The position numbers were made by a program, and so were the translations under genes. A stretch of DNA of 64,000 bases from an uncultured Pelagibacteraceae bacterium (GTDB lineage Bacteria; Pseudomonadota; Alphaproteobacteria; Pelagibacterales; Pelagibacteraceae): positions 177,840 through 241,839 of the forward strand of contig CACDZF010000001.1 of the NCBI GenBank assembly GCA_902557385.1, given 5' to 3'. Under the pieces are notes generated by a model. It saw only the letters and a list, made by a program, of their open reading frames with translations, searched no databases and was not told where the DNA came from. Positions 25,017 to 34,102 of the stretch are shown piece after piece (positions within the stretch are counted from its first letter, which is position 1; every line of letters starts with the position of its first letter).

Positions 25017-25763
25017 ATGATTATATTATCAATTTTATTTTTTGTAACTGCAATATTATATGCAAGTGTTGGGTTTGGAGGGGGCTCAACATACTTGGCT
25101 CTACTTTTGTTATGGGGAGTTCCCTACTTCATTTTTCCTATAATTGCTTTATCATGTAATATTATAGTCGTCTCAGGAAATTGCTTTAATTATATTAAAG
25201 CAGGAAACCTTAATTTAAAATTATTAATACCGTATCTATTTGGATCTATACCACTAGCTTTTATTGGTGGATCTTTGCCAATAGAAAAAGATTTTTTCGA
25301 AGTAATATTATGTGTTGTTTTAATTATAGCGGGAATATTATTATTATTTAAATTTAAATCATTTGACGAAAAGGAAGAAGTTTTTAGAGAAATTCCAGTA
25401 ATTGTCTCAGTTTTGATTGGGGGAATATTAGGTTTTATTTCTGGAGTTGTGGGTATAGGTGGAGGAATTTTTTTAAGTCCAATTCTTTTTTTAATAAGAG
25501 CTGGGAAACCAAAACATATTGTAACTACCGCCTCTCTATTCATATTAATAAATTCCTTATCAGGAATTGCCGGGCAATTAACAAAGGCTATAGTTTTAAG
25601 CGAAATTCAAAATTACTGGTTTCTTTTGTTAGTTGTTTTAATTGGAGGACAAATTGGTAATTATTTAAATTTGAAAATATTCCCAACTCGAATATTAGCT
25701 CTGATTACTGCTGTACTAGTTTTATTTGTTGCAGTTAGAATGGCTTTAAAAATATTTATATAA
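25017..25763 (+). CDS. TauE/SafE-family anion exporter
   Basis: A 248-residue membrane protein with seven or eight hydrophobic segments. The two TauE/SafE signatures are FGGGSTYLALLLLWGVP near residue 20 and GFISGVVGIGGGIFLSPILF near 140. Relatives export sulfite or organosulfonates. A sulfite dehydrogenase in the same island makes sulfite a reasonable cargo (inference). It is 4 bases upstream of the homocysteine methyltransferase gene, so the two are probably co-transcribed. Confidence 0.88.
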   Translation: MIILSILFFVTAILYASVGFGGGSTYLALLLLWGVPYFIFPIIALSCNIIVVSGNCFNYIKAGNLNLKLLIPYLFGSIPLAFIGGSLPIEKDFFEVILCVVLIIAGILLLFKFKSFDEKEEVFREIPVIVSVLIGGILGFISGVVGIGGGIFLSPILFLIRAGKPKHIVTTASLFILINSLSGIAGQLTKAIVLSEIQNYWFLLLVVLIGGQIGNYLNLKIFPTRILALITAVLVLFVAVRMALKIFI

Positions 25764-25767
25764 ATTT

Positions 25768-26685
25768 ATGGATAAAGATTTTTTTAAAAAAATAAGAATT
25801 TTAGATGCGGGCATGGGTCAGGAATTACTTGCGAGGGGTCTAGTATCTAAAGGAACTCTATGGTCTGCTACCTCGTTAATAAATGAAAAATATTACCAAT
25901 TGGTAATAGATACTCATTTATCTTCTATTCAAGCTGGGGCCGAGGTAATTTTAACTAATACATTCACTACTAGAATGGTAAGAATGGAACAAAATCAAGT
26001 TGCAGACCATTTTCATTTTGCCAATAAAAAAGCTTGTGAACTTGCGCTGAAAGCAAAAGAATTATCAAAAAAAAATATTTTGATTGCTGGAAGTCTTCCT
26101 GGTCAAAACGATACTTATACAGCTGACATGAGAGATAAAAACATAATTGAGAATAATTTTTCTGAACAAGCAAGTATACTTAGTCCACATATCGATTTTT
26201 TTTATTTAGATGTTTTGTCAAGTGGCAGAGAAATTGAAATAGCATTAAAAGTTACCCAAAAGTTTAATAAACCAGTTTTAGTAGGCATACATATTAAAAA
26301 AAATGGTAAACTTCCATCTGGAGAAACTATAACTGAAGTAGTTCAAAAATACAAAAATGATAGTTGGTTAGGAGTAATTTCAGCGTGTGTCTCCTTAGAA
26401 ATTATAGAAAAAACTTCTGATGAATTTAAAAAATTAGGTATACCTTTTGGTTTTAAAGCAAATTTATGGGGTGTGGAAGAACCTTTGCCAGTTCATAGAT
26501 TTAATACTGCTGGGTTTAATGAAATTGGAAAAAATCCAAACATTACACTTGGAAAAAGAGATGAGGTTACTGACAAAATTTTTGCTAACTTCACAAAAAA
26601 AATTATTAAAAATGGAGCAACTATTTTAGGTGGATGTTGTGAAACAAATGCTTCACATATAAGAGAAATTGCACAGCTTAAGTAA
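25768..26685 (+). CDS. Homocysteine S-methyltransferase-family protein
   Basis: A 305-residue barrel enzyme with zinc-dependent thiol activation. Motifs are ILDAGMGQELLARG at the N-terminus, VILTNTFTTRMVRM (Asn/Thr region near 65) and the C-terminal ILGGCCETNASHI, which supplies two of the three Zn-ligating Cys. The third is probably in GVISACVSLE. It would transfer a methyl group to homocysteine from a donor such as S-methylmethionine or betaine; the donor is not determined. Its 4-base distance from the TauE/SafE gene suggests one transcript. Confidence 0.85.
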   Translation: MDKDFFKKIRILDAGMGQELLARGLVSKGTLWSATSLINEKYYQLVIDTHLSSIQAGAEVILTNTFTTRMVRMEQNQVADHFHFANKKACELALKAKELSKKNILIAGSLPGQNDTYTADMRDKNIIENNFSEQASILSPHIDFFYLDVLSSGREIEIALKVTQKFNKPVLVGIHIKKNGKLPSGETITEVVQKYKNDSWLGVISACVSLEIIEKTSDEFKKLGIPFGFKANLWGVEEPLPVHRFNTAGFNEIGKNPNITLGKRDEVTDKIFANFTKKIIKNGATILGGCCETNASHIREIAQLK

Positions 26686-27565
26686 TATTATTTTTAATAG
26701 AACGTCTTACAAAATAAATTCCTAAAACTACTGCTGCTACTGCAACGATTACTTTTGGTGTAATTATTTCACCTAAGAAAACATAACCTAAAATAATTCC
26801 AAATATTGGTATTAAATAAGCAACCTGAGCTTGAAAAACTAAACCATTGTTTTTTAATATTCTAAATCTCATAAGCCAAGCAATTCCAGTAGAAAATATC
26901 CCAAGATAAATTAGTGAAATTGTCGAGTCTAATCTTGGTTTTAAATTCCAAGGTTGCTCCGTGTACGCTACAATTGGAATTAAAAATATTGTGGCCCATA
27001 TTAATATCGAAGCTGTAACATTTTCGTTTTTTTTATTACTCACTTTTAAAGTTAGTAATCCACCTATCACGTAAAAAGTTGAACCTCCTAAAATAAGCAA
27101 TGCTGAAAAAATGTTATTTTCATTTATTAAAATATCATCTGAAAATAAAAAGACTATTCCTGAAAATCCAATTAATACACCAATAACTTTTATAAAATTT
27201 ATTTTTTCGTTATCAGTAAATATGTGAGCTAAAATAGTTGCACTAAGTGGTGTGCTTGCCATTAAAATAGCAGCAAGATTACTTTGCACTTTTTGGACTC
27301 CGTATGCTATTAAAAAAAATGGTATAACTAGATTTATAATGCCTATGGATGCGAACCAATACCAATCTTTTGAAAAAGCTTCTATTTTAATTTTTTTGAA
27401 TAAACAAAGCCCTACAACTGGAATTGCGCCTAATAATATTCTAAGAAATGCAATAGTTACTGGTCCATATGAGTATGTAGCAATTTTAATATTAAAAAAA
27501 GCAGATGCCCAAATAAGAGCTAGCACAATAAGAAAAATATAATCAGTCAAATTAGGTTGTCTCAT
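26678..27565 (-). CDS. EamA/DMT-family permease
   Basis: A 295-residue inner-membrane transporter with about ten helices: FLIVLALIWASAFFNIKIAT at the start, QSNLAAILMASTPLSATILA in helix four and GYVFLGEIITPKVIVAVAAV at the end. It overlaps the YbaK-type gene upstream by 4 bases and converges on the methyltransferase gene with an 8-base overlap. This is the third EamA permease in the window; substrate unknown. Confidence 0.88.
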   Translation of the reverse strand: MRQPNLTDYIFLIVLALIWASAFFNIKIATYSYGPVTIAFLRILLGAIPVVGLCLFKKIKIEAFSKDWYWFASIGIINLVIPFFLIAYGVQKVQSNLAAILMASTPLSATILAHIFTDNEKINFIKVIGVLIGFSGIVFLFSDDILINENNIFSALLILGGSTFYVIGGLLTLKVSNKKNENVTASILIWATIFLIPIVAYTEQPWNLKPRLDSTISLIYLGIFSTGIAWLMRFRILKNNGLVFQAQVAYLIPIFGIILGYVFLGEIITPKVIVAVAAVVLGIYFVRRSIKNNIT

Positions 27566-28044
27566 TCAGATATATCCATAATTTTACCTTTGGTAATTTT
27601 GTTTAAGCTATTTAAGTCAATTTTAAAAACTGCATTAGGATGTCCTGCGGCTGCAAAAATATCTTGAAATCTATTCAGCTTATCATCAATCAAAATCTCT
27701 AACTTATTGATAAGTCCTACTGGTGAAACCCCACCTATTGTAAAACCAGTTTGTTTTTTAACATCATCTGCATTAGCCATACAAACATCCTTTTTCCCAG
27801 TTATTTTCTTAACTTTATTTAACGAACATTTTTTATCTCCAGAAACCAAACATAAAACAAAACCATCATCTGCTTTTAAAAGAAGACTTTTTACAATAGC
27901 GCCTACCTCGCATTTTAATGAGCCTGCAGCATCAATTGCTGTTCTTGCTGAACTATTTAAAACTTCAATCTTTAATTTTAAATCAAATGTTTTTAAATCC
28001 TTATCAACTCTTTTAACCGATTCTTTATTTAAAACATTTTCCAT
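27562..28044 (-). CDS. YbaK/EbsC-family aminoacyl-tRNA deacylase-like protein
   Basis: A 160-residue protein of the YbaK/ProX trans-editing superfamily. The conserved Lys appears in CEVGAIVKSLLLKADDG, then FVLCLVSGDKKCSLNKVKK, and the substrate loop GFTIGGVSPVGL (GGxxP). Such proteins hydrolyse mischarged tRNA, for example Cys-tRNA(Pro) or Ala-tRNA(Pro); which one is not clear. Overlap with the EamA gene by 4 bases is probably genome economy, not function. Confidence 0.88.
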   Translation of the reverse strand: MENVLNKESVKRVDKDLKTFDLKLKIEVLNSSARTAIDAAGSLKCEVGAIVKSLLLKADDGFVLCLVSGDKKCSLNKVKKITGKKDVCMANADDVKKQTGFTIGGVSPVGLINKLEILIDDKLNRFQDIFAAAGHPNAVFKIDLNSLNKITKGKIMDISE

Positions 28045-28199
28045 ACAACTAATAATTGTAACAATATGTGAATTGATAATTTCATATTAAATACCATTTA
28101 TATATGTAAGAAATGCATAGGTGATATCTTAATAATAAACAACATTAATCTATAAATTTTTGATATTAAGACGCATCAATAAAATTTTAAGGATATAAA

Positions 28200-29606
28200 A
28201 TGAGCTCAAATGAAGTATTGAAACTAATCAAAGATAAAGAAATAGATTACGTAGATTTAAGATTTACTGACCCAAGAGGAAAACTACAACACTTAACAAT
28301 GGATAAAACAGTTGTAGATGGCGATATGTTAAATGAAGGAGTTTTCTTTGATGGATCATCAATTGCTGGTTGGAAAGCGATTAATGAGTCTGACATGATT
28401 TTAAAACCTGATCTAAGTAGAAAAATTATTGATCCTTACACTTCGCACAATACCCTTGTATTGTTTTGCGATATTTTAGATGCTGTTAAAAAAGATCCAT
28501 ACGAAAGAGATCCACGAGGTATTGCAAAAAAAGCTGAAGCATATTTAAAAAAAACTGGCATAGGAGATAAGGCTTATTTTGGTCCAGAGCCCGAATTCTT
28601 TGTGTTTGACGATGTAAGAATTAAAAATGATATGAACGAAACAGGCTTCTCAATTGACAGCACCGAAGGTCCTTATAATTCTGGAAGAAAATATGAAAAC
28701 GGAAATATGGGCCATAGACCTGGTATCAAAGGTGGTTATTTCCCCGTACCACCAGTTGATAGCGCACAAGATATGAGAAGTGAATATTTAAAAGGTTTAA
28801 GAGACGTTGGTATAAAAGTTGAAAAACATCATCATGAAGTAGCGCCAAGTCAGCATGAGCTTGGGATGTACTTTGGAACTTTAGTAAACCAGGCAGATAA
28901 CGTACAATTATATAAATACGTAGTTCAAATGGTATCTCATTCATTTGGTAAAACAGCTACTTTTATGCCAAAGCCTGTGAAAGGTGATAACGGTTCAGGT
29001 ATGCATACTCACCAATCAATATGGAAAGGAAAGACTCCAGTTTTTTCTGGAGATAAGTACGCTGGATTATCTCAGACTGCTTTATATTACATAGGTGGTA
29101 TATTAAAACATGCTAAAGCAATCAATGCATTTTCAAATGCAACTACGAACAGTTACAAAAGATTAATTCCAGGTTTTGAAGCACCAGTTCTATTAGCATA
29201 TTCAGCTAGAAATAGATCGGCCTCTTGTAGAATTCCAATAACACTAAGTAAAAATGGTGCAAGATGTGAAATAAGATTTCCTGATGCTTCTGGAAACCCT
29301 TATTTAACATTTGCTTCGATGTTAATGGCGGGATTAGATGGAATTAAAAATAAAATTGATCCAGGTAAATCTTTTGATAAAGATTTATATGCTCTATCAG
29401 AAAAAGAAGTTAAAAAAGTGCCAACAGTATGCGGATCTTTAAGAGAAGCAATGGAAAGTCTAGATAGAGATAGAGCTTTTTTAAAACAAGGTAATGTTTT
29501 TACAGATGATCAAATTGATGCCTATATTGCATTAAAATTTGAGGAAATACACAATTTTGAACACACTCCTCATCCGATTGAGTTTGAAATGTATTATAGC
29601 TGTTAA
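28200..29606 (+). CDS. glnA: Type I glutamine synthetase
   Basis: A 468-residue GSI enzyme of standard length that makes glutamine from glutamate, ammonia and ATP. Visible sites are FDGSSIAGWKAINESDM near residue 50, EPEFFVFDDV (metal-binding Glu), NGSGMHTHQSIWK near 265, and the adenylylation segment SFDKDLYALSEKEVKKVP with the target Tyr near 398. The Tyr argues for control by GlnE. The 155-base upstream gap ends with AAGGATATAAA before the ATG and probably contains the promoter; I saw no clear NtrC pair there. No glnB lies beside it. Confidence 0.96.
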   Translation: MSSNEVLKLIKDKEIDYVDLRFTDPRGKLQHLTMDKTVVDGDMLNEGVFFDGSSIAGWKAINESDMILKPDLSRKIIDPYTSHNTLVLFCDILDAVKKDPYERDPRGIAKKAEAYLKKTGIGDKAYFGPEPEFFVFDDVRIKNDMNETGFSIDSTEGPYNSGRKYENGNMGHRPGIKGGYFPVPPVDSAQDMRSEYLKGLRDVGIKVEKHHHEVAPSQHELGMYFGTLVNQADNVQLYKYVVQMVSHSFGKTATFMPKPVKGDNGSGMHTHQSIWKGKTPVFSGDKYAGLSQTALYYIGGILKHAKAINAFSNATTNSYKRLIPGFEAPVLLAYSARNRSASCRIPITLSKNGARCEIRFPDASGNPYLTFASMLMAGLDGIKNKIDPGKSFDKDLYALSEKEVKKVPTVCGSLREAMESLDRDRAFLKQGNVFTDDQIDAYIALKFEEIHNFEHTPHPIEFEMYYSC

Positions 29607-29608
29607 AT

Positions 29609-29797
29609 TTATTTTTTACTTTTTATAATTTTGTCGTCAGCTATTTTGTTTTTATTTACACCCTCTTTGATAGTGTAATCTAAAGTGCCGTGTGCTCCTG
29701 CTTGAACTTCTTTTCGCAAAGTTCTAAACAAGGTTTTCTCTTTCTTGCTATCAGCAATTTTATTAGAGTGTTTTTCTAAATGTTTTGTATCTCTCAT
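29609..29797 (-). CDS. Suf-linked small basic protein, 62 aa, unrecognised
   Basis: A 62-residue, Lys-rich protein that follows sufA by 9 bases on the same strand and ends 2 bases from the convergent glnA stop. The central block LFRTLRKEVQAGAHGTLDYT is the only part that looks structured; the ends are low-complexity Lys/Asn/Ser. No Cys, no signal peptide and no transmembrane segment. Gene spacing suggests it is the last gene of the suf operon. I do not recognise the family, and a chance ORF remains possible. Confidence 0.55.
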   Translation of the reverse strand: MRDTKHLEKHSNKIADSKKEKTLFRTLRKEVQAGAHGTLDYTIKEGVNKNKIADDKIIKSKK

Positions 29798-29806
29798 GTT
29801 TCATCT

Positions 29807-30142
29807 TTATACCTTAAAAGATTCTCCGCATCCACACCTTTCACTCTCGTTAGGATTTTTAAATACAAAAGATGAGGAAAAATCACCTTTTTTATAGTCC
29901 ATTTCGGTGCCTAATAAATACATAACTGCAGACGCATCAACGAAAACTTTTACTCCTTTTTCTTCAATCAACTCATCGCTTGGATTAGTTTTGTCTGTAT
30001 ACTCCATTACATATGACATTCCTGCACAACCGCCACTTTTAACACCAACTCTTACTCCAATAGAATTGTCTTTAGCTGAAGACATTATTTGTTTAATTCT
30101 CTCTGCAGCACTATCACTTAAAGTAATTATTTGTTTCGTCAT
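29807..30142 (-). CDS. sufA: A-type Fe-S carrier (SufA/ErpA/IscA)
   Basis: A 111-residue HesB/IscA-family protein. The three conserved Cys lie in GVKSGGCAGMSYVMEY (about residue 38) and near the C-terminus in ERCGCGESFKV. It carries and delivers Fe-S clusters to apo-proteins. It overlaps sufT by 4 bases (ATGA). The name sufA rests on operon position; ErpA-type function cannot be excluded. Confidence 0.9.
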   Translation of the reverse strand: MTKQIITLSDSAAERIKQIMSSAKDNSIGVRVGVKSGGCAGMSYVMEYTDKTNPSDELIEEKGVKVFVDASAVMYLLGTEMDYKKGDFSSSFVFKNPNESERCGCGESFKV

Positions 30143-30435
30143 AAATTTAATTCTAATTTTGCAGCCTCAGACATCATAGATTTATCCCAAGGAGGATCCC
30201 AAACCAAATCGAGGTCTACTTTTCCGACGCCTTTAATTGCAATAATACTATCCTTTACTTCTTTTGGCAAACTCTCGGCTACTGGGCAGTTTGGTGATGT
30301 TAATGTCATTTTTACACTTACATCATTATCTTTAATAGAAACATCATAAATTAAACCCAGTTCATAAATATTTACAGGAATTTCTGGATCATAAATTTTT
30401 TTTATCTCAGTAATGACTTGATCTTTTAAATTCAT
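30139..30435 (-). CDS. sufT: SufT-like DUF59 Fe-S assembly protein
   Basis: A 98-residue MIP18/DUF59 protein. Signatures are IYDPEIPVNIYELGLIYDV and VKMTLTSPNCPVAESLP (with one conserved Cys), then VDLDLVWDPPWDKSMMSE. SufT proteins support Fe-S maturation, especially in low iron. It overlaps sufU by one base and sufA by four, within the suf operon. Confidence 0.9.
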   Translation of the reverse strand: MNLKDQVITEIKKIYDPEIPVNIYELGLIYDVSIKDNDVSVKMTLTSPNCPVAESLPKEVKDSIIAIKGVGKVDLDLVWDPPWDKSMMSEAAKLELNL

Positions 30436-30908
30436 TAAATTTCTTTGCTTTCTATATTAATTTCGTTCTGGGATTTATCAATTGCAGAAATTAAAGTATG
30501 CCACGATAAAGTGGCGCATTTAACTCGCATTGGATACTGTTTAACTCCAGATAAACACATCAATTTTGTTTTTTCATCCTCTTCTAAAAGTTTGGTATTT
30601 AAATTATCTTTTTCTTTAATCATTTCTAAAAAATCATTGATTATCTCTTTTACTTCATTTTCTTCCTTTCCTTTAATCAAGTCAGTCATTATTGATGCAG
30701 AAGCCATAGATATAGCGCAACCCTGGCCCTCAAAAGATATATCTTCGACTTTTTTATTTTCATTTAATTTAAGAAAAATATGCACTTTATCACCACATAA
30801 GGGATTATGACCTTTTGCGTCTTTATTAAAATTATCTGTCTTCCTTAGATTTCTAGGATTTTTACCATGATCTAAGATGATTTCTTGATAAAGTTCTTTT
30901 AGGTTCAT
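30435..30908 (-). CDS. sufU: Fe-S scaffold/sulfur-transfer protein SufU
   Basis: A 157-residue NifU-N/IscU-fold protein. Zn- or cluster-binding Cys are in GHNPLCGDKVHIFL, FEGQGCAISMASAS (about residue 66) and YPMRVKCATLSWHTL near the end. The insertion between the second and third Cys is SufU-like rather than IscU-like. It probably receives sulfur from SufS directly behind it (junction with no gap). No sufE gene was seen in the window. Confidence 0.92.
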   Translation of the reverse strand: MNLKELYQEIILDHGKNPRNLRKTDNFNKDAKGHNPLCGDKVHIFLKLNENKKVEDISFEGQGCAISMASASIMTDLIKGKEENEVKEIINDFLEMIKEKDNLNTKLLEEDEKTKLMCLSGVKQYPMRVKCATLSWHTLISAIDKSQNEINIESKEI

Positions 30909-32123
30909 TTATTCAAATATTTTTTTACATTTGTTAATTGAGGAATTAAGCTGGTCAAGATCCTCTTTGGTGTTATATACGCCTAGAGATGCTCTTGCGG
31001 TAGCAACTAAATCTAATTTTTCATGCAAAATTTGACAACAATGATGACCTGCTCTAATAGCAACTCCATCCTCATCTAAAATTGTTGCAATGTCATGAGG
31101 GTGAATACCATCTATTGTGAATGATAAAACTGCTCCTTTATTTTTAGGGTTGCCAATTAATTTAACTGAATTATTTTTTCTTAATAATTCTTGACCATAC
31201 TCCATAAGTTCATTTTCATGCTTAACAATGTTATCTATTCCTATTTTATTTAAAAATTTAATAGACTCATTGAAAGCAATCACTTGAGCAGTTGCCATAG
31301 TGCCAGCTTCAAACTTATTTGGTAAATCACCATATGTTATACCTTCTTTTTTAACCTCGCCTATCATTCCTCCACCACCTTGATATGGTGGTAATTCCTC
31401 AAGCCACTTTTTTTTTGCATAAAGAATACCAAGACCTGTTGGTCCATACATTTTATGACATGAAATAGCATAAAAATCACAATCAAGGTCTTGCATATCT
31501 AATTTTAAATGCGGTGCACTTTGACAACCATCTATCAAAACAGGAATACCTTTTGAATGAGCAAGTTTTGTAATTTCTTTCACAGGTAATATGGCGCCTG
31601 TAACATTAGAAAGATGTGTAATAGCGATAATTTTAGTTTTTTGAGTTATTTTTTTTTCAATACTTTCTAAGGTCACTTCGCCATTTTCATTCACATCTGC
31701 AAACTGAATTTTTATACCCTTGGATTTTCTTAAATAATGCCAAGGAACATAATTAGAATGATGTTCAAGCTCTGTAAGCAAAACTTCATCGCCCTCTTTT
31801 AAATATTTTTGTCCAAAAGTGCTTGCAACAAGATTTATTGCTTCTGTTGCGCCTTTGGTAAATACAATCTCATTTTTATCTTTTGCATTAATATATTTTT
31901 GAACTGAAGTTCTTGTATTTTCATATAAATTTGTTGCAGCAACTGCTAAATAATGAACACTTCTTCCAACATTTGAAAATTCTTTTGTATAAAAATCATA
32001 AATTCTATCAATAACTACTAAAGGTTTTTGAGATGAATTAGCGCTGTCCAAATAAACAAGATCGTTATTTTGAACTTTATTATTGAATATTGGAAATTCT
32101 TTTTTGATATCTTCTATTTTCAT
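30909..32123 (-). CDS. sufS: Cysteine desulfurase SufS
   Basis: A 404-residue class II PLP-dependent desulfurase. The PLP Lys is in DFYAISCHKMYGPTG (about residue 227), ELEHHSNYVPWHYL is the cofactor-His region, and the catalytic Cys is in IRAGHHCCQILHEKL near 365. It removes sulfur from cysteine and supplies the SufBCD complex, probably through SufU. It overlaps sufD by 4 bases (ATGA). Confidence 0.95.
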   Translation of the reverse strand: MKIEDIKKEFPIFNNKVQNNDLVYLDSANSSQKPLVVIDRIYDFYTKEFSNVGRSVHYLAVAATNLYENTRTSVQKYINAKDKNEIVFTKGATEAINLVASTFGQKYLKEGDEVLLTELEHHSNYVPWHYLRKSKGIKIQFADVNENGEVTLESIEKKITQKTKIIAITHLSNVTGAILPVKEITKLAHSKGIPVLIDGCQSAPHLKLDMQDLDCDFYAISCHKMYGPTGLGILYAKKKWLEELPPYQGGGGMIGEVKKEGITYGDLPNKFEAGTMATAQVIAFNESIKFLNKIGIDNIVKHENELMEYGQELLRKNNSVKLIGNPKNKGAVLSFTIDGIHPHDIATILDEDGVAIRAGHHCCQILHEKLDLVATARASLGVYNTKEDLDQLNSSINKCKKIFE

Positions 32124-33367
32124 TCTTGCAATCCAATCATTTTCTTAATTAAACTTTTAATTTCACTATCTGTAATTTTTTCAATAACATCTAATAAAAA
32201 TCCACTTATTAAAAGTTCTTTAGCTTCTTTGTAGTTAAGTCCTCTAGACATTAAATAGAATATAGAGTTTTCATTTAAGCTCCCAGATGCAGAGCCATGA
32301 GAGCACTTTACATCATCAGCATAAATTTCTAATTCAGGTTTTGCATTAAACTCTGTTGTTTCATCAAGAAGAATTGCCTTACTTAATTGATAACCGTCAG
32401 TTTTTTGAGCTTTAGAACTAACATATATTTTTCCTTGATAAACAGCTTTTGCATCATTCTCTAAAACACTTTTGATTAATTGAGAGCTTTTTGTATACTC
32501 TGTTAAATGATTTATACTAGTTCTAATTTCATGGTGTTTTTGTTTATTTAAAGAAAATATTCCATTAACAAATGCTGAAGAATGTTCCCCATTTAAATTA
32601 CAATTTATCTCATTTTTAATAAAATCAGATCCAGATGATGCAATAAATGTTTCCGATAAACTATTTTTTTCCTGTTCAATATTAGTAAATATATATTTAA
32701 TATTACTATTATTTTTAATATCTATTTTATAATTTTTTAAAATTGCATCTTGACTTATTTTAAAATTATAAAAAGTATTTATAAAATTTTTTTCTGATGC
32801 GTCATTTAAAACATCAATCAATTTTAAAGAGCTATTTTTTTCAAGTACAAAGTTTAATCTAAGATTTATATTCTTCGATTTAACTTTTTTATTGGTATAA
32901 TGATAAATAACTAATGGTTTTTTGAAAGAATAGTTCTCTTTAATAACAATTTTAAAACTTTTATCTACAAACGCATTGTTTAAATTAATTAATGAATTAA
33001 TATTTGAATAATCTTTATTTAACTCAAAATCATCTAATATTTCTAGTTTATTTTTTTCTTCAAATTGAAAATCTATTTTTTCGGGTCTTCCATTAACAAA
33101 AACTATTGAGTTTTGTTCAAGTCCATTAAGATAAATAGATGGATCAATTTTACTTGGAGACGATATATCATTATAAAAACTAAGATCACCAATTTCTTTT
33201 TTAATAATCTGACTTATATCTGAAAATTTCCAATTTTCTAAACTTTTATTAGGTAAACCTTCCTTAATAAATTTATTTAAAAATTCTTTTTTAACATTTA
33301 TATTTTTTGTTGAAAAACTTGAATTTTTAAAAGATTTTTCAAAGTCAATTTTTAATTGCTCTTCCAT
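32120..33367 (-). CDS. sufD: Fe-S assembly scaffold subunit SufD
   Basis: A 415-residue beta-helix protein. The N-terminal LPNKSLENWKFSDISQI and the conserved C-terminal core KPELEIYADDVKCSHGSASG (with the His that pairs with the SufB Cys) identify SufD; LNYKEAKELLISGFLLDVI follows. The middle is diverged and Asn/Lys-rich, as usual for SufD in AT-rich genomes. It adjoins sufC without a gap and forms the SufBC2D scaffold. Confidence 0.92.
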   Translation of the reverse strand: MEEQLKIDFEKSFKNSSFSTKNINVKKEFLNKFIKEGLPNKSLENWKFSDISQIIKKEIGDLSFYNDISSPSKIDPSIYLNGLEQNSIVFVNGRPEKIDFQFEEKNKLEILDDFELNKDYSNINSLINLNNAFVDKSFKIVIKENYSFKKPLVIYHYTNKKVKSKNINLRLNFVLEKNSSLKLIDVLNDASEKNFINTFYNFKISQDAILKNYKIDIKNNSNIKYIFTNIEQEKNSLSETFIASSGSDFIKNEINCNLNGEHSSAFVNGIFSLNKQKHHEIRTSINHLTEYTKSSQLIKSVLENDAKAVYQGKIYVSSKAQKTDGYQLSKAILLDETTEFNAKPELEIYADDVKCSHGSASGSLNENSIFYLMSRGLNYKEAKELLISGFLLDVIEKITDSEIKSLIKKMIGLQE

Positions 33368-34102
33368 TTAATTAAAACTTTCGTATCCTTTCTTTTCTAA
33401 CTCTAAAGCAAGTTCTGGACCACCTGATTTAATTATCTTTCCTTTCATTAATACATGTACGTGATCGGGTTTAATATAATCAAGTAATCTTTGATAATGG
33501 GTAATAATTAAAAAAGAATTATTTTTTCTTCTTAAAGCATTTACTCCATTTGCAACAACTTTTAGTGCATCAATATCTAATCCTGAGTCAGTTTCATCTA
33601 ATATTGAAAGTTTTGGATTTAAAATAGACATTTGTAAAATTTCATTTTTTTTCTTTTCTCCTCCTGAAAAGCCTACATTAAGTTGTCTATTTAGTTTTTC
33701 TTCATCAAATTTTAATTCTTTAGACTTTTGTTTAACTAATTTTAAAAATTCTAGTGCATCTAACTCTTTTTCACCTCTGGCTTTTCTAATGGCATTTAGC
33801 GAGGTTTTTAAAAATATATTTGTATTCACTCCTGGTATTTCCAAAGGATACTGAAAAGCTAAAAAAATACCTTTATGAGCCCTCTCTTCGGTTTCAAGAG
33901 AAAATAAATCAGAATTTTCAAATAATACTTCTCCAGAAACATCGTAACCTTTTTTTCCAGATAAAATGTTTGATAAAGTACTTTTACCAGATCCGTTTGG
34001 TCCCATAATTGCATGAACTTCCCCGGGGTTTATATTAAGAGAAAAACCATCAAGAATTGATTTTTCCTCAATTTTTGCTTTCAGATTGTTAATTTTAAGC
34101 AT
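33368..34102 (-). CDS. sufC: SufC ATPase
   Basis: A 244-residue ABC-type ATPase of the SUF scaffold. Walker A is AIMGPNGSGKSTLSNIL (about residue 32), the signature is NVGFSGGEKKKNEILQM near 145, and Walker B with the catalytic Glu position is LSILDETDSGLDIDAL. It drives the conformational cycle of SufBCD. It adjoins sufD and overlaps sufB by one base. Confidence 0.96.
   Translation of the reverse strand: MLKINNLKAKIEEKSILDGFSLNINPGEVHAIMGPNGSGKSTLSNILSGKKGYDVSGEVLFENSDLFSLETEERAHKGIFLAFQYPLEIPGVNTNIFLKTSLNAIRKARGEKELDALEFLKLVKQKSKELKFDEEKLNRQLNVGFSGGEKKKNEILQMSILNPKLSILDETDSGLDIDALKVVANGVNALRRKNNSFLIITHYQRLLDYIKPDHVHVLMKGKIIKSGGPELALELEKKGYESFN

Noticed and set aside
28045..28199. NtrC-type enhancer sites upstream of glnA
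   Set aside because: No paired TGCACC/GGTGCA-like half-sites could be found. Only a ribosome site and generic AT-rich promoter sequence are visible.
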